Shown here one piece after another: positions 1 to 10,889 of a DNA stretch of 64,000 nt. Numbering within the stretch: the stretch's first letter is position 1; the number at the start of each line of letters is the position of its first letter. The position numbers were made by a program, and so were the translations under genes. Under the pieces are notes generated by a model. That model did not search any database, was not told where the DNA came from, and worked only from the letters and a program-made list of their open reading frames with translations. The DNA lies in NCBI GenBank assembly GCA_034440575.1, contig JAOTOL010001218.1:261001-325000 (forward strand), in the 5' to 3' direction. This DNA comes from Imbricaverruca yamaguchii (Eukaryota > Arthropoda > Thecostraca > Neoverrucidae).

Positions 1-30
1 CACATGGAAGGTGGCGTCCCTCCGGCCGGG

Positions 31-66
31 CTGTATGACCAAGGCAGTCGATGTATCCATAAGCCC
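31..66 (+). mobile_element. I-like LINE tail motif at the window edge
   Basis: A copy of the recurring hairpin/tail motif CTGTATGACC-A-GGCAGTCGATG followed by CCATAAGCCC. It matches the 3' end of the I-like LINE at 10266-10324 and the short insertions at 40153 and 42046. No target-site duplication could be found, so it may be a tail-only insertion or the end of a larger copy that begins before the window. Confidence 0.45.
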
Positions 67-703
67 TCCCCTCCCACACGGCCTGGAAAAGGCACCCCCC
101 TCCCCGAGGGGTTCGAGTGTATTCCCTCGTATTTTTCAGACAGGTGCTCCCCTGAGATATATATGCGCCCCTTCGGGAAGGGCCGAATGCACCCGCCCCA
201 TCCATTTTGTTTTAGCCAGCGACGTCCTTCCAAAGAAATGGCGCTAGAACAGACAAGTGCCCCTCCCCCAAAGCCCACCACCCACCCCCACCCTATGACA
301 ATTCCTGGATTCATCTCGGATTACAACATTGCTCTCTCGCTGGCATGAACTGCTGTTCATAAGATCGTGTGTATTTACGTGTGGCTTTTCTTGCAACTTT
401 GACTACTTTGTTTTACCATTGATAATATGGCGACGACTTTAAAAAAGGTTCTGTATTTCATATCTCTGGAACAGCAATGTGGCAGTGTAAATTAAAATCC
501 AGCAATGAGAGCACCGCCCGAGCAAGTTATGACATTTTTTTTTTGGGGGGGGGGGAGCTACTAGCGAAATCGCATTTGAATACGTGATATCATAATGGCT
601 GTAAACAAAAAGAGAACTTGCTCCTGTTACAAAATTGCATTCAATTATTGTACACACCGGACCTTCGACACCTTCGAAATTATTTCCATGTCTCAACTTT
701 CTC
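67..703. other. Non-coding stretch left of the I-like LINE
   Basis: No supported gene. The first ~250 bases are C-rich with homopolymer runs; the rest is AT-rich, with a T run followed by a G run at ~534-555. Short open frames here show no recognisable domain. Confidence 0.5.
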
Positions 704-715
704 ATAACGTACCAG

Positions 716-1375
716 CCCCCCCCCGACGAGGTACTACCTTTCCGTGGTGGGGGGGGGGATTGAGTGCCCCAAAGACACGGCGACCATCGTGCCGGCGAAG
801 GGTGAGACCAAGAGTGCCTCACTCATCCTTCCATCCATACGTTCCCAGTCTAATCACAATCTCATCCCCACATCCATGTCCTTCATCTGGCCCTGCAACA
901 CCAACTATCCCTACTATGAGCAGGCAGGGCAACTTCCCCGGCCCTGCCCACCAGCTCTGTTTTATCGGGGTAGCCGCGCCCCCTCGGCCCGTCCCCCGGG
1001 GTTGACGGAGTCCTGGAGGTTGAGGTCCCCCGTCGCACGGTGTGACGGGGGACCAACACACCTCTGGTCCTGATATTCCGGAGGGGCGGGTGGGCCCGCG
1101 GGGCCTCGCGCGGGCCAAGTGGCTGGTCGCCTCGGGCCGGGGACCTGGGATTCTTCCCAGTGCCCGCCAGCCCGGCCGGCCGGGGTCAAGGGGTGGGCGG
1201 CGCTAGATTCCGGTCGGGGTAGTGAGTCTCTCTCTCCCGGCCGGACGAAGGCGCCGCCTGCCCCGTATAGCTCCTCGGGCGCCTGGCGACCTCCCGTCCG
1301 CGGGACCCAGGCCCCCCCCCCAGTAGGGACCCTATGGGATGGGGCGCCTGAGGAGTCGAAACCAAGACACACTGC
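716..1375 (+). promoter_or_regulatory. 5' UTR (presumed internal promoter) of the I-like LINE
   Basis: GC-rich leader between the upstream target-site duplication and the ORF1 start codon. It is clearly homologous to 47650-48400 in the same window, with the same order of blocks (for example TCCCTACTAT-AGCAGGCAGG near 910, and the CCTGCCCCGTATAGCTCCT block near 1257). The promoter role is inferred from the family: full-length LINEs of this kind carry an internal promoter here. No individual promoter element was recognised. Confidence 0.6.
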
Positions 1376-2165
1376 ATGGCATCCACAAAACAAAAAACCA
1401 CTCCTGGTCACTCTCGTAGTGACCAGACCACTCGCTCACTCGGCGCTTACAGGAGCGTCACTGACTCCGGTACCTACGGAGACCAAGTCTCCCATACACC
1501 CCGTATTCTTATCTTCCGCGGACAGACGAAAAACCTCGCCACTCTTTCCCCTTTTCAAAGACGAGAGGGTTGTGATCGGCTCGGTAAGATCATTCGTTGT
1601 GAGAAGTTGAGGGACGGATCTTTGGAGGTGGAGTTTGCGGTAGCGAGGGAGGCGGAGAGAGCTTTGCAGACATCCGAGTTTGTATTCGGTGTAAGAAGGG
1701 GTGACAAGAGAGTGGATGAGAGAGTGCAAATAAAAGTAGAACCGCATCAAACCAAGAACACATCGCGTGGAGTAGTAAATTGTTATGATTTGAGGGACGT
1801 GCCAGAGGAGGAGATTGTTGACGGGTTGTGCAAGTTTGGAGTAACAGGAGCGAGAAAGATGAAGGTGAGGAAAGGAGCGGAGATGATAACGACAAACAAC
1901 GTAATCTTAACTTTTAATACAGCAGACCTACCGTCCGAGATACAAGTGGGCTACCTTCGTGTTAAGGTACGTGTATTTCTTCCCAACCCGATGCGCTGTT
2001 TTAAATGCCAGAGGTATGGACACACAAACACGTATTGCAGGAACCAACCAGCATGTGGTAGATGCGCTTCATCTGAACATGTCACTGAGCAGTGCACCTC
2101 TGAGACACTCAACTGTGTGAACTGTGGGCGAGGACAAGTTCCTCATGCCTCTTTTAACCGCACCT
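1376..2165 (+). pseudogene. I-like LINE ORF1 (gag-like), N-terminal part
   Basis: ORF1 nucleic-acid-binding protein, first ~263 codons. The central region has the gag-like pattern of these LINEs (KVEPHQ...TSRGVVNCYDL near residues 121-143). Two CCHC zinc knuckles follow: C208-x2-C211-x4-H216-x4-C221 and C227-x2-C230-x4-H235-x4-C240. A third Cys cluster (CVNCG) runs into the insertion site. The first ATG of the open frame lies just after a short leader and is taken as the start. The frame is broken at 2165 by the DNA transposon and resumes at 5254. The element at 47650-48816 has a degenerate relative of the same N-terminal region. In life it would coat the LINE RNA in a ribonucleoprotein. Confidence 0.8.
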
Positions 2166-2284
2166 GGGGCGTTCCACGACAGATCGACAAATAAAATTTC
2201 GATTTTGCACCCCCACATCTCAGATTTTGATGAAAATGAGTCTATAGGGTTATCAGCAGCCCTAAACACGCCTGTGACATTTTC
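2166..2284 (+). repeat. Left terminal inverted repeat of the Sola-like element
   Basis: Imperfect inverted repeat of 5141-5249. The first ~24 bases differ at only a few positions, a short stretch near base 25-45 differs in length, and then the blocks around GTTATCAGCA and AACACGCCTGTG match again. Confidence 0.8.
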
Positions 2285-3003
2285 AGGCCTCTCCGACTTC
2301 CGGTTTTCGAGCTACAGCCTGCGACATTTTTACATTCGATGCATACATGGCTTTGTTTGGCAGGATTTTTCCCTGCTACATTGAATGATAAGTAGGTGAG
2401 TTTGTACATCAAAATGATTGCAATCCCATGCAGAATGAACGTTTATCCCTATCGAAACCATAGCAATTAAATATATGTCAAATATAACACTTTAAAAAAT
2501 CCCAAGTTCTCTTGAGCAATTTTCCCCTTCGATATTGTGATTTTTGATATTTTTTAATGAAAGAGCGTTGATTATTACCTATATTTCATCAATAAAAAAA
2601 GTGGTTATCGGCTTATAAATATTTTAAACATAATTTCAAACACCAACCGCCCGGCCTCATTTTACCCAATACGGCGTCGTTCAGCAACGGCCGCGGCCAG
2701 CTGCTGCCAACGGGGGATAGGGGTGCTGGCGGCTGTCGTCCGCGGCCCCGTGGGATTGAGAGGACACTGCAGATTATTTATAAACACCAGGCAGGACGTT
2801 TTAGCACTTCATTTATTATTCACACAAATAACAAGCCGGAAAGTACATGTACATTTGCGAATGCTAACGAGATGGTACAATGAGCCTTATCAGAGGTACA
2901 AAATGCATAACTTAACATTAGCTCACTTCACATTGTAATTCGCACATAAACAAACGGAAATCAGCTGCCGATGTAGGTCACGCTAACCATTCAACCTAAA
3001 TCC

Positions 3004-4823
3004 TGTAGCAAATCAGGCCACCATCACTTCTCTTCCTTCACTTATGGCATTTTCTCGCACAACGACAATGTTTGCCTTCACTGGAGTTACCCTGTGTATT
3101 TTTAGAGTCCCTTTGACAGTTTTTGCCATTGACAGTCTATCGCCAAGCTCATGCCGTGTACGACTAACCTCTTCTTTCGCTACAAAGCAGCACTCGGTAT
3201 GCAAATTACCCTTGTCCTGTAGCACTTTACATAGCTTTTCCGCAGTAAGAATGTGGTCCGAGTGTGTCCGCGAAAGACTGGCGCTAGCTGCAACCCTTTT
3301 CAGTGTACCCCCAACACCGTCGCACGAATTTTTCCCATGCGACGTTGCAAAAAAATTCCAATCGCACTGGACTCCGAAATCCTCATCATGAAAACTCACA
3401 TTCACGAAATTAAACTTATTCTTGTACTGGGCAGCTGACCCATCCGAAAAAATTATGAATCTTTTTCAAGTTCGGGACTATGCCTTTCACTTTCGGTACA
3501 ATGTGCTGCAAGAATGTGTGCACAGCGACGGTGTCATGCTTCAGTTCGTTTGATAACACGCAAAACTGAGGCATTCAATCTTTCCAGCCTCTCGCCAATA
3601 AACAACAAGAATGTGGTCCGAGTGTGTCCGCGAAAGACTGGCGCTAGCTGCAACCCTTTTCAGTGTACCCCCAACACCGTCGCACGAATTTTTCCCATGC
3701 GACGTTGCAAAAAAATTCCAATCGCACTGGACTCCGAAATCCTCATCATGAAAACTCACATTCACGAAATTAAACTTATTCTTGTACTGGGCAGCTGACC
3801 CATCCGAAAAATTATGAATCTTTTCAAGTTCGGGACTATGCCTTTCACTTTCGGTACAATGTGCTGCAAGAATGTGTGCACAGCGACGGTGTCATGCTTC
3901 AGTTCGTTTGATAACACGCACAACTGAGGCATTCAATCTTTCCAGCCTCTCGCCAATAAACAACAAACGGATGAACGGTACACTGTGGTGCGTTCCAGTG
4001 ATATGACTGAATTTCGTCTTGAACTACAAAAGTGTAGTTTTCTGAAAAATATAATATGATCAGTGTTTCATGCTCAGGTAGCTGCTTTTTTAGATCGTCG
4101 AAATATTTGCTTTGATGCTGACTCGTGAAATGATGCCGAGTAAGTGTCACAATGGCGTCAGACAGTTTGTCAAGAAACTCGTCCATAGGAAGAACAATTT
4201 CGGTCAAAGTGCAACGATCCGTGCTTAGCCACTGACTAAATCTGACTCCGTCCACCAAGTCTGAGATTTCCCCTGCCTGCGCATTTAAAGTGTCGGTCAA
4301 ATATGACCTGACACCGTCCTGACCTGGACAGTTTTCACACTTTTGCAGCATACAGGCTTCCCTCCCGACATCACAAACCGCGTGCTTCAACAGGTCCTTG
4401 TAGGTAATGTCTTTTAAGCCCAGAGACGCTAACATTAGCTTAACGTTCTGGTGATAGCAACATACACAAACCGTATGAGTGCCGTTGCTTCCCAACAGGA
4501 CACAGTGTTTGGGGCGGAGGCTGGCGAACTTAGAAAACCCAATGCGCGGGTTGCTACCGTTCTCTTTATAAAGTTGGTAAATTTCCTGCAAATTACCTAA
4601 AATCAAACGTTTCTGCTTCTTTACTTTAACCCCATTCTCATCTCTTACCGTCACATAGTCTTTTTTCCAGGACATATTCTTGACATCCCACGCTCGGCTC
4701 CCCCTTCCCCTCCCCCTCCCCCCGGCAGGCGTATCGCGAGGCAGCGGCAGCGCGCGCGCCGGTCCGGTGAGCGCAGCGCCCACATTCACCGCATTTGATT
4801 CGTCTTTCCAAGTCGATAACCAC
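3004..4823 (-). pseudogene. DDE-type transposase, degenerate copy 1
   Basis: Reads right to left. The N-terminal third (from about 4675) has KKQKRLILGNLQ then FSKFASLRPKHCVLLG, followed by a Cys/His-rich segment (HTVCVCCYHQN...CENCPGQDGV). The catalytic-type region follows: a Y/DFSENYTFVVQDE block near 4045, a SDG-AAQYKNKF block near 3400/3770, and an EDFGVQCDWNFFATSHGK then CDGVGGTLKR block. Acidic residues in the first two blocks fit a DDE/RNase-H-fold triad; this is inferred from pattern. The same blocks occur at 17901-19470. Single-base frameshifts and an internal tandem duplication (3248-3967) make it non-functional. It lies wholly inside the inverted repeats of the 2166-5249 element, so it is a transposon gene and not a host gene. 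Confidence 0.75.
3248..3967. repeat. Two ~360-bp tandem copies inside the transposase
   Basis: 3248-3607 and 3608-3967 are nearly identical head-to-tail copies offset by 360 bases. They differ by a few indels in A runs (six versus five A after CCATCCG) and one A/C change near 3562/3921. The unit covers the catalytic SDG-AAQYKN and CDGVGGTLKR coding blocks. Confidence 0.95.
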
Positions 4824-5140
4824 TTTTTTTATTTATGTTTCTAGGGTAAAAAACTACGCTCTTTCATATGAAAGTGAGAAAAAATACGATATGGGAGGGG
4901 AAAAATGTTTTTATTTCTTTTCATTTTTTTATTTGGCTAGAGTCGGCAAAAATTACGTAATGAAAGTTTAAATGGTGGCATAGTCATATTCTTCAATGTT
5001 TTGTCTTCATTTTGACGTATAAATTTGTTCAGTTACTGAAAAATGACTCAGAGAAAATTAGCACCAAAGATAGTCATGTCAGTGCAAAATGTAAAAATTA
5101 TATAGTTCATAACTAGAAAACGGTAAACCTAAGAGACTTC

Positions 5141-5249
5141 AAAATGGCACAGGCGTGTTCAGCGATGCTGATAACCCTATAGAACCATTTTCATCAAAAT
5201 CTGAGGTGTGAGGGTGCAGGTCACATGTCGATTTGTCGTGGAATGCCCC
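5141..5249 (-). repeat. Right terminal inverted repeat of the Sola-like element
   Basis: Reverse complement matches 2166-2284, ending exactly at GCCCC before the ACCT duplication. Confidence 0.8.
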
Positions 5250-5253
5250 ACCT

Positions 5254-6060
5254 GTCTGACTTACATTAAGGAAAAGGAAGTAATCGCAATTAAACATACA
5301 CGAAAAATAACCTTCCGTGAGGCTAGGGACATATATGACCAGTCTCACCCTAAAACATCCTATGCGTCCAAAGTCCGAACCACCACATCAGTCCCAAAAC
5401 AGGCAGAGGTAAGCAAGACAAATGAACTGATCGCGCAACTATGTGCGCTCCTTCGCTCCTTCGGCGTACCTGTCGTCTCGCCAACGACGCCACCAAACCA
5501 GGTGACTGAGACCCTCTTAGAGGTAGAAACGCGCGCCGCTTCATCGCTACCGGCCTCTGAAGTCGCGGCACCAACGTCGTCAGATACAGCTCCGGGGAAA
5601 TGGCAACGAGTCCAACGAACTAAGAGGCCCGCCAGGCCCTCCGATAACCGCCGGAGTCCTTACTCACCATCTCCACCGATCCCACACCAGCCCAGCCCAT
5701 CCCTACACCATCCCAAACCACCCCAATTCTCCAACGCCCACCAACTAGTTCGAAGGAGCCCGGTGTGACCTCTCGACGGGTACCAGTGGTCGCTCCTCCA
5801 GCAACCCTACCACGTCTCACGGTCGAAGTCCGCAAAGGGGCGCCCGACATGGGCGCGTCTGGCCGGGCATCACGGACCGCCTCCAGGGAGTCTTCGCCGA
5901 GCTACCGAGTGGTCGGGCAACCCCCAAGGCGACACCCCCACAGTCCCCAATTATCAGAGCCAGTCCACAATGTACCCCAGAGACTGCGAGGATCATGAGC
6001 CCGCCGCCCACACCACCCAACGGTGGCGAGAAAGTCGCACCGTGACCTTCCCCGGCAGGG
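5254..6060 (+). pseudogene. I-like LINE ORF1, C-terminal part
   Basis: Continuation of ORF1 after the DNA transposon. The frame starts with TYIKEKEVIAIKH and then a basic, Ser/Pro-rich tail (KTSYASKV..., runs of SP and PP). A stop at 5766-5768 is followed by recognisable continuation in another frame to about 6060, so a frameshift has occurred. Low-complexity Pro/Ser tails are usual for ORF1 proteins of this type. No enzymatic motif is present. Confidence 0.65.
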
Positions 6061-6268
6061 CGTAATCGAGCTCCCCCGTGGACACCATCACCGCCCGGTG
6101 GGGAACGCCCCAAGTCTCGCCCGAGGGCTTCCGAAAACACGGATTTCGTCCCACCTCCATAGTGCACTGGGTTTTCATTTTGTTTTAGTCGGTCCCTCGG
6201 CAATAAGGCGCACACAGAATACCATACATAGCCCTTCTAGTCACTCCTCTAGTCACACCTAGACAACT

Positions 6269-9200
6269 ATGTCATCCCAAGTTTTACAATGGAACTGCAG
6301 AGGTGTGAGGACCAGTCTAGAAGAACTCCAAGTCATGACGAGTGTGCACATTCCGGTAGCGGTATGTCTGCAGGAGACGAAGCTTTTATCCGGAATCCCG
6401 TTTTATCTGAAGGACTACCAGGTTTTTCGAGAAGACCACCAAACCGACACAATTGCACATGAAGGCGTTTTGCTAGCTGTCCACCATAGTGCCGCCGCGC
6501 AACATCTGCCATTGAACACCAACTTGCAAGCAGTGGCGGTACAAGTATACATTGGACATCGCTACATCAGCATATGCTCCTTGTACCTCCCCCCGGGCAC
6601 ACATGTCCCCCCTGTGGAACTCGTGTGATTGCTTGAGATTCTCCCTCCGCCTGTCTTACTTCTGAGAGATTTTAATGCACATCACACGATCTGGGGATGT
6701 GCTTCCAGCAACGCACGTGGGCGACTCCTCGAGCGGTTTTTCATCGACGTATCACTGTGCATTTTAAATACGGGGGCACACACATATATCATTTCCGTCA
6801 GGTAGCACCTCCACGATTGACCTCAGTGTGGCCAGTCCGCGCCTGGCAGAGCATCTTGACTGGTTGGTCGACTCAGACCCCAGAGGCAGTGACCACCTTC
6901 CTATACTGCTTACATTCACACATGGCGCCATCCTTGGAGCAAGGCCACAACGATGGAAGCTTCAAAACGTTGACTGGGTGGAATTCGCAGCACGACTTCA
7001 AGATATTTTTAGTCTGTACGATAATGGTCTTACTGTGTCTGTAGAGGATTTTACATATCTACTTTTGGAATGTGCCACAGGGTGCATCCCACGCACCACT
7101 GGGAAGCCCCGGCGTGCACCGGCACCATGGTGGACTGAGGAATGCCGAGAGACGATTGGAGCCCGTCGACGCGCCTTCAGAAAATTTGACCGGGACAGTA
7201 CGACAGTCAATTTGATCTCCTTTCAAAAAGCCAGAGCGGCTGCACGGCGTACGATACGCGAAGCCAAGAGGGCGTCATGAAAAAATACGTGAGCACGCTG
7301 AACCGCTTCACCCCTGCTAGATCTGTATGGTCCCAGATAAGGCGAATATCTAGACGCTCTCACTCAACACCACCCCCTGTTTTGCGCGTCGGTGGCGATA
7401 CAATCGCTAATCCCATAGACGTAGCAAACACCATCGCAAGAGCTCTCGCTGACCGAAGTCGGAGCTGCGATCTAAACGCCAGTTTTAGGCAACGTAGAGT
7501 TCAATGCGAAGCCTCACCCATTAACTTCACAACACTTGAGAGGTACGCATATAACAAACCATTGCTACACTACGCAGCGTATCCGAGGAACCTGACGGTG
7601 TCCACAATGAGATCCTGAGACATCTCCCACCAAACGCACTCATAGTACTTTTGTCATGCTTTAACACTCTTTGGGAGAGCGTTGGGTTTCCGTCTTCTTG
7701 GCGAGACGCCACCGTAATTCCCATACTGAAGCCGAACAAGACTGGCTCTGACCCTCTGCACTATCGACCGATCTCCCTAACTTCATGTCTTTGCAAACTG
7801 ATGGAGAGGATGGTGAATGCGCGCCTCATGTGGTTCTTGGACGACCAGAACTTCTTCACCAGCGCCCAGTCTGGATTTAGAAAGAACAGGTCCACAGTTG
7901 ATCATCTTCTAACACTCGACACTCTGATTCGTAATAGTTTCATGGAAAGGCGACCCCTGGGAGCAGTGTTTTTCGATATTGAAGGCGCCTATGACACAAC
8001 ATGGAGACACGGCATACTTATGAAGCTCTGGGGGTGTGGTGTGCGTGGCGCTATGGGACGTTTCCTGCAGAACTTTCTAACCGATCGGACATTCCGCGTC
8101 CGTGTAGGAAACACGATGTGGGAACGGCTGACACAAGTCAACGGAGTGCCCCAGGGAAGTGTCCTCAGTGTTGCCCTGTTCGCGTTAGTTATCAACGATA
8201 TTGGAGACGACCTGCCCTGCGGTGTCGGCAGGTCGCTTTCTGTCGACGATGTCGCACTTTGGTGCTCCGCCTCACGTCCATCCTCTATGGAGAGACAGCT
8301 GCAGCTCGCTGTATCCCGTTTAGAGAACTGGAGTAACATGAGCGGCTTCCGCTTCTCTACTCATAAGACTGTTGGAGTGCATTTCTGTCGCCGCCGCACC
8401 TGTCAAGATCCGACAATTCACCTCTACGGACACCAGATCCCCTTTCAGTCATCAGCGAAGTTTCTAGGTGTCTTATTTGATTCCCGACTCACGTACAAGA
8501 ACCGTCTGACATCGCTACGGGACAAGTGCTGGAAAACATTGAATATTATGAAGTATGTCGCCCGCACTACTTATGGCGCAGACCGGGCTACACGTTTACT
8601 CTTGTACCGATCGCTTATTCGCTCGAAACTGGATTATAGCTGATTTGTCTACGGCTGTGCCAGTGCCTCCAGCAAGCGCATTCTCGACACTGTCCATCAC
8701 TCCGCCCTGCGCATAGCTACAGGAGCATTCCGCACCTCTCCAACAGCAAGCCTTCTGGCAGATGCTAATGAAGCACCGCTCACTCTGAGCCGGGATAAAC
8801 TGGGACTACGGTATGCCTGTAGGGTGAGACAGTCCCCCATGAATCCGGCATACGATGCCCTGTTCGGACACCATACGTTTGCGTTGTTTCGCGTTACACG
8901 TCGGAATTTTCTGCCTCCTTTCTGTGTGCGGTTACGTGAGCTGGTGGAAGGGAGCGGTATTCAGATGCGCAGCATTCGAAGGACGTATCGCTGCCAGCTC
9001 CCCCTTGGGAATTGGTACAGCCATCAGTGGACACGACACTGTCTGTGACCTCAAAGAACGAACTTGTCCCGGAATTGTTTCGGATTAAAGCCCTGGAACA
9101 CATCGATATCTACCACACATGTACTGCCACCTATACCGATGGCCCGAAAACTGCTGATGGTGTCGGTTGTGCTTTTATAAGCGGAGCCACGACCAGGTCG

Positions 9201-9978
9201 TTTACGCTGCCCCCTCACGCATCAGTTTACACCGCTGAACTCATGGCAATCACGAAGGCCTTATCCTTCATCGAAGTAGGGAGCGATGTCGACCACGTCG
9301 TATTTTCAGATTCCCTGAGTAGCCTCTGTGCGATAAAGACGTTTTATCCCCGTGACCCCATAGTTCAGGATGTTGTAGTGCGACTAACTAAGCTTAAACG
9401 AGCGGGAACAAATGTAACACTTTGCTGGATTCCCAGCCACGTCGGAATAGCGGGAAACGAGTTGGCTGACCAATCAGCGAAACGTGCTGCGCGAAGCCAT
9501 TACACCCGTTCGCTTCCTCTCCCAGCAGCACATATCGGCCAGGCAATCAATGTGTTCTTCCAGGACACATTGGCAACAAGTGTCCAAGTGGCAACAACTT
9601 TGGAACTCAAATGACGAAAGCAAACTGAGAAACATCAAGCCAAGTCTGGGGCGCTGGGAGTCGTCTTTCAGAGTTTCACGAAAGGAGGAGGTGGTACTCG
9701 CCAGGATTCGGATTGGCCACACCTATGCCACCCACGGCTACCTACTGCGGAATGAGGAGAGACCAATGTGTACCCGTTGTGATATCCCGCTGACAGTGCG
9801 ACATGTTCTTAAGGTGTGCCCTCGTTTCTTAGCCGAACGACGACGGTACTTTGGAAGAGAGGTGTCCACAATGATCATGGCAAACATTTTAGGCGATGGG
9901 TCATATGTGGTTCGGAGTGGACGACTATTCGAGTTTCTCTCACAAATACGATTTGCTGTCATCTATCCAGGGAGGTAA
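6269..9978 (+). pseudogene. I-like LINE ORF2 (endonuclease-RT-RNase H), decayed
   Basis: Starts at ATG 6269 (MSSQVLQWNCRGVR). Endonuclease: WNCRGV, CLQETK, then RDFNAHH where the family has GDFN, and GSDHLPIL near 6888. Reverse transcriptase: PISLTSCLCK, QSGFRKNRST, FFDIEGAYD, NGVPQGSVLS and LSVDDVALWC (near 8248), where the usual Tyr before the catalytic DD is Ser. RNase H: YTDG (9136), AELMAI, FSDSLSSL and GNELADQ, so all four acidic positions are present. The C-terminus has RIGHTYATHGYLL with CTRC...H...C. Stops or frameshifts at about 6628, 7280, 7618, 8641, 8820-9050 and 9614 break it into seven or more frames. In life it would nick target DNA and prime reverse transcription there. Confidence 0.85.
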
Positions 9979-10203
9979 TCGTATTCCACAATGCATTTCA
10001 CCCCATGACGTGTCTTTTTGACTGATTTTCGCTGCTTTCACTGTCTGATGGGCCATATGTGGTTCGGAGTGGACTGTTCGAGTTTCTCTTACAAATACGA
10101 TTTACTGTCACCTACCCAGGGCAGTAATCGTATTCCACAGTGCATTTCACCCCATTACGTGTCTTTCTGACTGATTTTCGCTTGCTCTCACTGTCTGATG
10201 ATG
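9902..10203 (+). repeat. Two ~152-bp tandem copies at the LINE 3' end
   Basis: The block starting CATATGTGGTTCGGAGTGGA at 9902 recurs at 10054 with a few substitutions. Both carry AATCGTATTCCACA and CACTGTCTGATG. The first copy spans the last codons of ORF2 and the start of the 3' UTR. Confidence 0.9.
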
Positions 10204-10265
10204 TGACTTCCATTCCAATGTCGACTGATGATGATTGCATCTCACTATTTCACTGATGATGTTAT

Positions 10266-10324
10266 GGGCGCTGCATGACCGACGCAGTCGATGCGCCCTT
10301 AATCTCAAATAACTAACTAACTAA
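10266..10324 (+). other. 3'-terminal stem-loop and tail of the I-like LINE
   Basis: GGGCGC (10266-10271) pairs with GCGCCC (10293-10298), and inner bases GCAT-GAC can pair with GTC-GATGC. A tail TTAATCTCAAATAACTAACT follows, up to the target-site duplication. The same hairpin plus tail recurs many times in the window as tail-only insertions and at SINE 3' ends. It is the likely recognition site for the LINE reverse transcriptase (inference from family biology). Confidence 0.8.
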
Positions 10325-10336
10325 ATACCGTACCAG

Positions 10337-10889
10337 GAGTGTAGGACTCTATTTAGTTAGGAGGGCTCCAGCCCCACCCCATAACTTGCAGCTGAACCGC
10401 TTCTGGACTTGGCATCCAGCCTCCCACCCCAATTTTGGAAGTCAAACCGATGAAAAATTCAAGCAATGCTACACAATGTCTGGTATGACATACTACTCGT
10501 GTTCAACCTAGGTGTGTATGATTGTCCAACATTTCTGAGTGGTGACGATATGTTCGCGGTTCTTTAGAATTGGTAGGTATTCTTTAGTAAGTATTATTTA
10601 GCATTGGTGATGATTATCCACTTTGATAAATTGAGTACAAGCAACCCAATTTTAAGTTTTCTCAAATCGATAATCACTCTGAACATTTAGCACTGATTGC
10701 TATCACATGATAGTTTTGCGCCATATTTGACCTGGTAAAATAATTCGTATGAGGGCTGACAGTGAAAACGATTTATTCAATTCCATGATTAGTCCTCTTA
10801 TTTACACTTTCTGGCGGATAAAAAATCCGGTTACCCGCTAGGCTCTGATGCACTTCACCTCTGGTTAATCACGCTCCCAGGTTACCGAT
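10337..10889. other. Non-coding stretch after the LINE
   Basis: AT-rich sequence, with a short C-rich segment at 10365-10430. I see no gene, no inverted repeats and no clear repeat family. Confidence 0.5.

Larger units (their letters stand above)
2166..5249 (-). mobile_element. Sola-like DNA transposon inserted in LINE ORF1
   Basis: A 3084-bp element whose termini are inverted repeats: it begins GGGGCGTTCCACGACAGATC and ends with the complement of GGGGCATTCCACGACAAATC. The similarity extends over ~110 bp on each side (2166-2284 and 5141-5249), including a shared block TCAGATTTTGATGAAAATG. It is flanked by a 4-bp duplication, ACCT (2162-2165 and 5250-5253). Removing the element and one ACCT puts the LINE ORF1 back in frame. 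It encodes a broken transposase on the minus strand. The 4-bp duplication and the transposase type suggest the Sola superfamily, but that name is tentative. Confidence 0.8.
716..10324 (+). mobile_element. Full-length I-like non-LTR retrotransposon, interrupted
   Basis: A complete but inactive LINE with a GC-rich 5' UTR (716-1375), a gag-like ORF1 with zinc knuckles, an ORF2 with apurinic-type endonuclease, reverse transcriptase, RNase H and a C-terminal Cys/His region, and a 3' UTR ending in a stem-loop and an AACTAACTAA tail. The ends are fixed by a 12-bp target-site duplication, ATAACGTACCAG at 704-715 and ATACCGTACCAG at 10325-10336 (one mismatch). The APE-RT-RNaseH order points to the I group rather than Jockey, which normally lacks RNase H; the exact clade is inferred. 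A 3084-bp DNA transposon (2166-5249) plus its 4-bp duplication splits ORF1, so the original element was about 6.5 kb. Several frameshifts and a stop show it is dead. Confidence 0.85.

Noticed and set aside
3899..4789. 296-codon minus-strand frame as a host gene
   Set aside because: It sits inside the inverted repeats of the 2166-5249 DNA transposon and matches the transposase copy at 17901-19470.
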